Below, in pieces: positions 5,607 to 5,772 of a stretch of DNA of 5,772 bases. This DNA is from an uncultured Collinsella sp. Lineage in GTDB: Bacteria; Actinomycetota; Coriobacteriia; Coriobacteriales; Coriobacteriaceae. The stretch is taken from assembly GCA_900555955.1 (NCBI GenBank), contig USNA01000072.1, forward strand, positions 1 through 5,772, read 5' to 3'. Both the position numbers and the translations under genes were made by a program. The stretch's first letter is position 1. Each line of letters opens with the position of its first letter. The notes beneath the pieces are model-generated. The model had not been told where the DNA came from and ran no database searches. It was given only the letters and a program-made list of their open reading frames with translations.

Positions 5607-5772
5607 ATGGACCAGCGTTCCGTACGCGATATTCTTGCCGGTAAAACCTACTTTATTCGCACATTCGGCTGCCAGATGAACCAGCACGACTCCGAGCGCG
5701 TGAGTGGTTTGCTCGATTCGTATGGCTGTCTTATGGCGCTCGATCCCGAGCATGCCGATATTGTCGTGTTCA
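5607..5772 (+). CDS. miaB: MiaB, tRNA-2-methylthio-N6-isopentenyladenosine methylthiotransferase (partial, 3' end outside window)
   Basis: The first 55 codons match the N-terminal MTTase (UPF0004) domain of MiaB. TYFIRTFGCQMNQHDSER (14-31) is the family signature, with C22 as the first of three cysteines that bind the auxiliary iron-sulfur cluster. EHADIVVF (48-55) leads toward the next conserved NTC cysteine just outside the window. MiaB is a radical-SAM enzyme that adds a methylthio group to i6A37 of tRNAs reading UNN codons. The related MtaB and RimO families begin differently; the GCQMNxxDSE form favours MiaB. ATG 5607 is preceded by AGGATG (5594-5599) as Shine-Dalgarno. The radical-SAM and TRAM domains lie beyond the window. 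Confidence 0.92.
   Translation, partial: MDQRSVRDILAGKTYFIRTFGCQMNQHDSERVSGLLDSYGCLMALDPEHADIVVF

Overview
The window reads as a chromosomal segment of a moderately high-GC Gram-positive bacterium. The gene order cinA-recA-recX-rny-(GHKL ATPase)-spoVS-miaB, the Gram-positive type LexA box in front of recA and the codon use suggest an actinobacterial lineage, most likely Coriobacteriia (a Collinsella/Olsenella-like organism). The taxon is inferred from protein character and synteny as remembered; no search was run. All genes are on the + strand and no mobile element, tRNA, rRNA or CRISPR is visible.

Layout: 1-144 is the 3' end of cinA, closed by a clear 10-bp stem terminator (152-181). The 257-bp cinA-recA gap also holds tandem direct repeats (253-319) and a near-consensus sigma-A promoter (343-371) whose 17-bp spacer is almost filled by a perfect inverted-repeat LexA box (349-364). 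recA (402-1550) and recX (1562-2254) follow with an 11-nt gap and form an SOS-inducible pair. A second gap of about 250 bp holds a weak possible terminator, a TTGACA promoter and a leader of roughly 160 nt with two hairpins, one capped by a GNRA tetraloop. It precedes rny (RNase Y, 2512-4062).

One nucleotide after the rny stop begins a 361-aa soluble protein (4064-5149). It has intact MutL/Hsp90/histidine-kinase-type (GHKL) ATP-binding boxes but no sensor, phospho-acceptor histidine or recognisable MutL C-terminal domain. After a 74-bp gap with a 7-bp hairpin comes a SpoVS-family Alba-like protein with a C-terminal extension (5224-5541), then the first 55 codons of miaB (5607 onward).

Functionally, the left half is DNA repair: CinA, RecA recombinase/SOS coprotease, and the RecA modulator RecX. 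The right half is RNA metabolism: the membrane-anchored mRNA endonuclease RNase Y and the tRNA ms2i6A methylthiotransferase MiaB. Two little-understood proteins sit between them. The most interesting candidate for undescribed biology is the rny-GHKL-spoVS block. The GHKL protein occupies the slot held by the phosphodiesterase gene ymdB in Bacillus subtilis, and SpoVS occurs here in what is probably a non-sporulating lineage.
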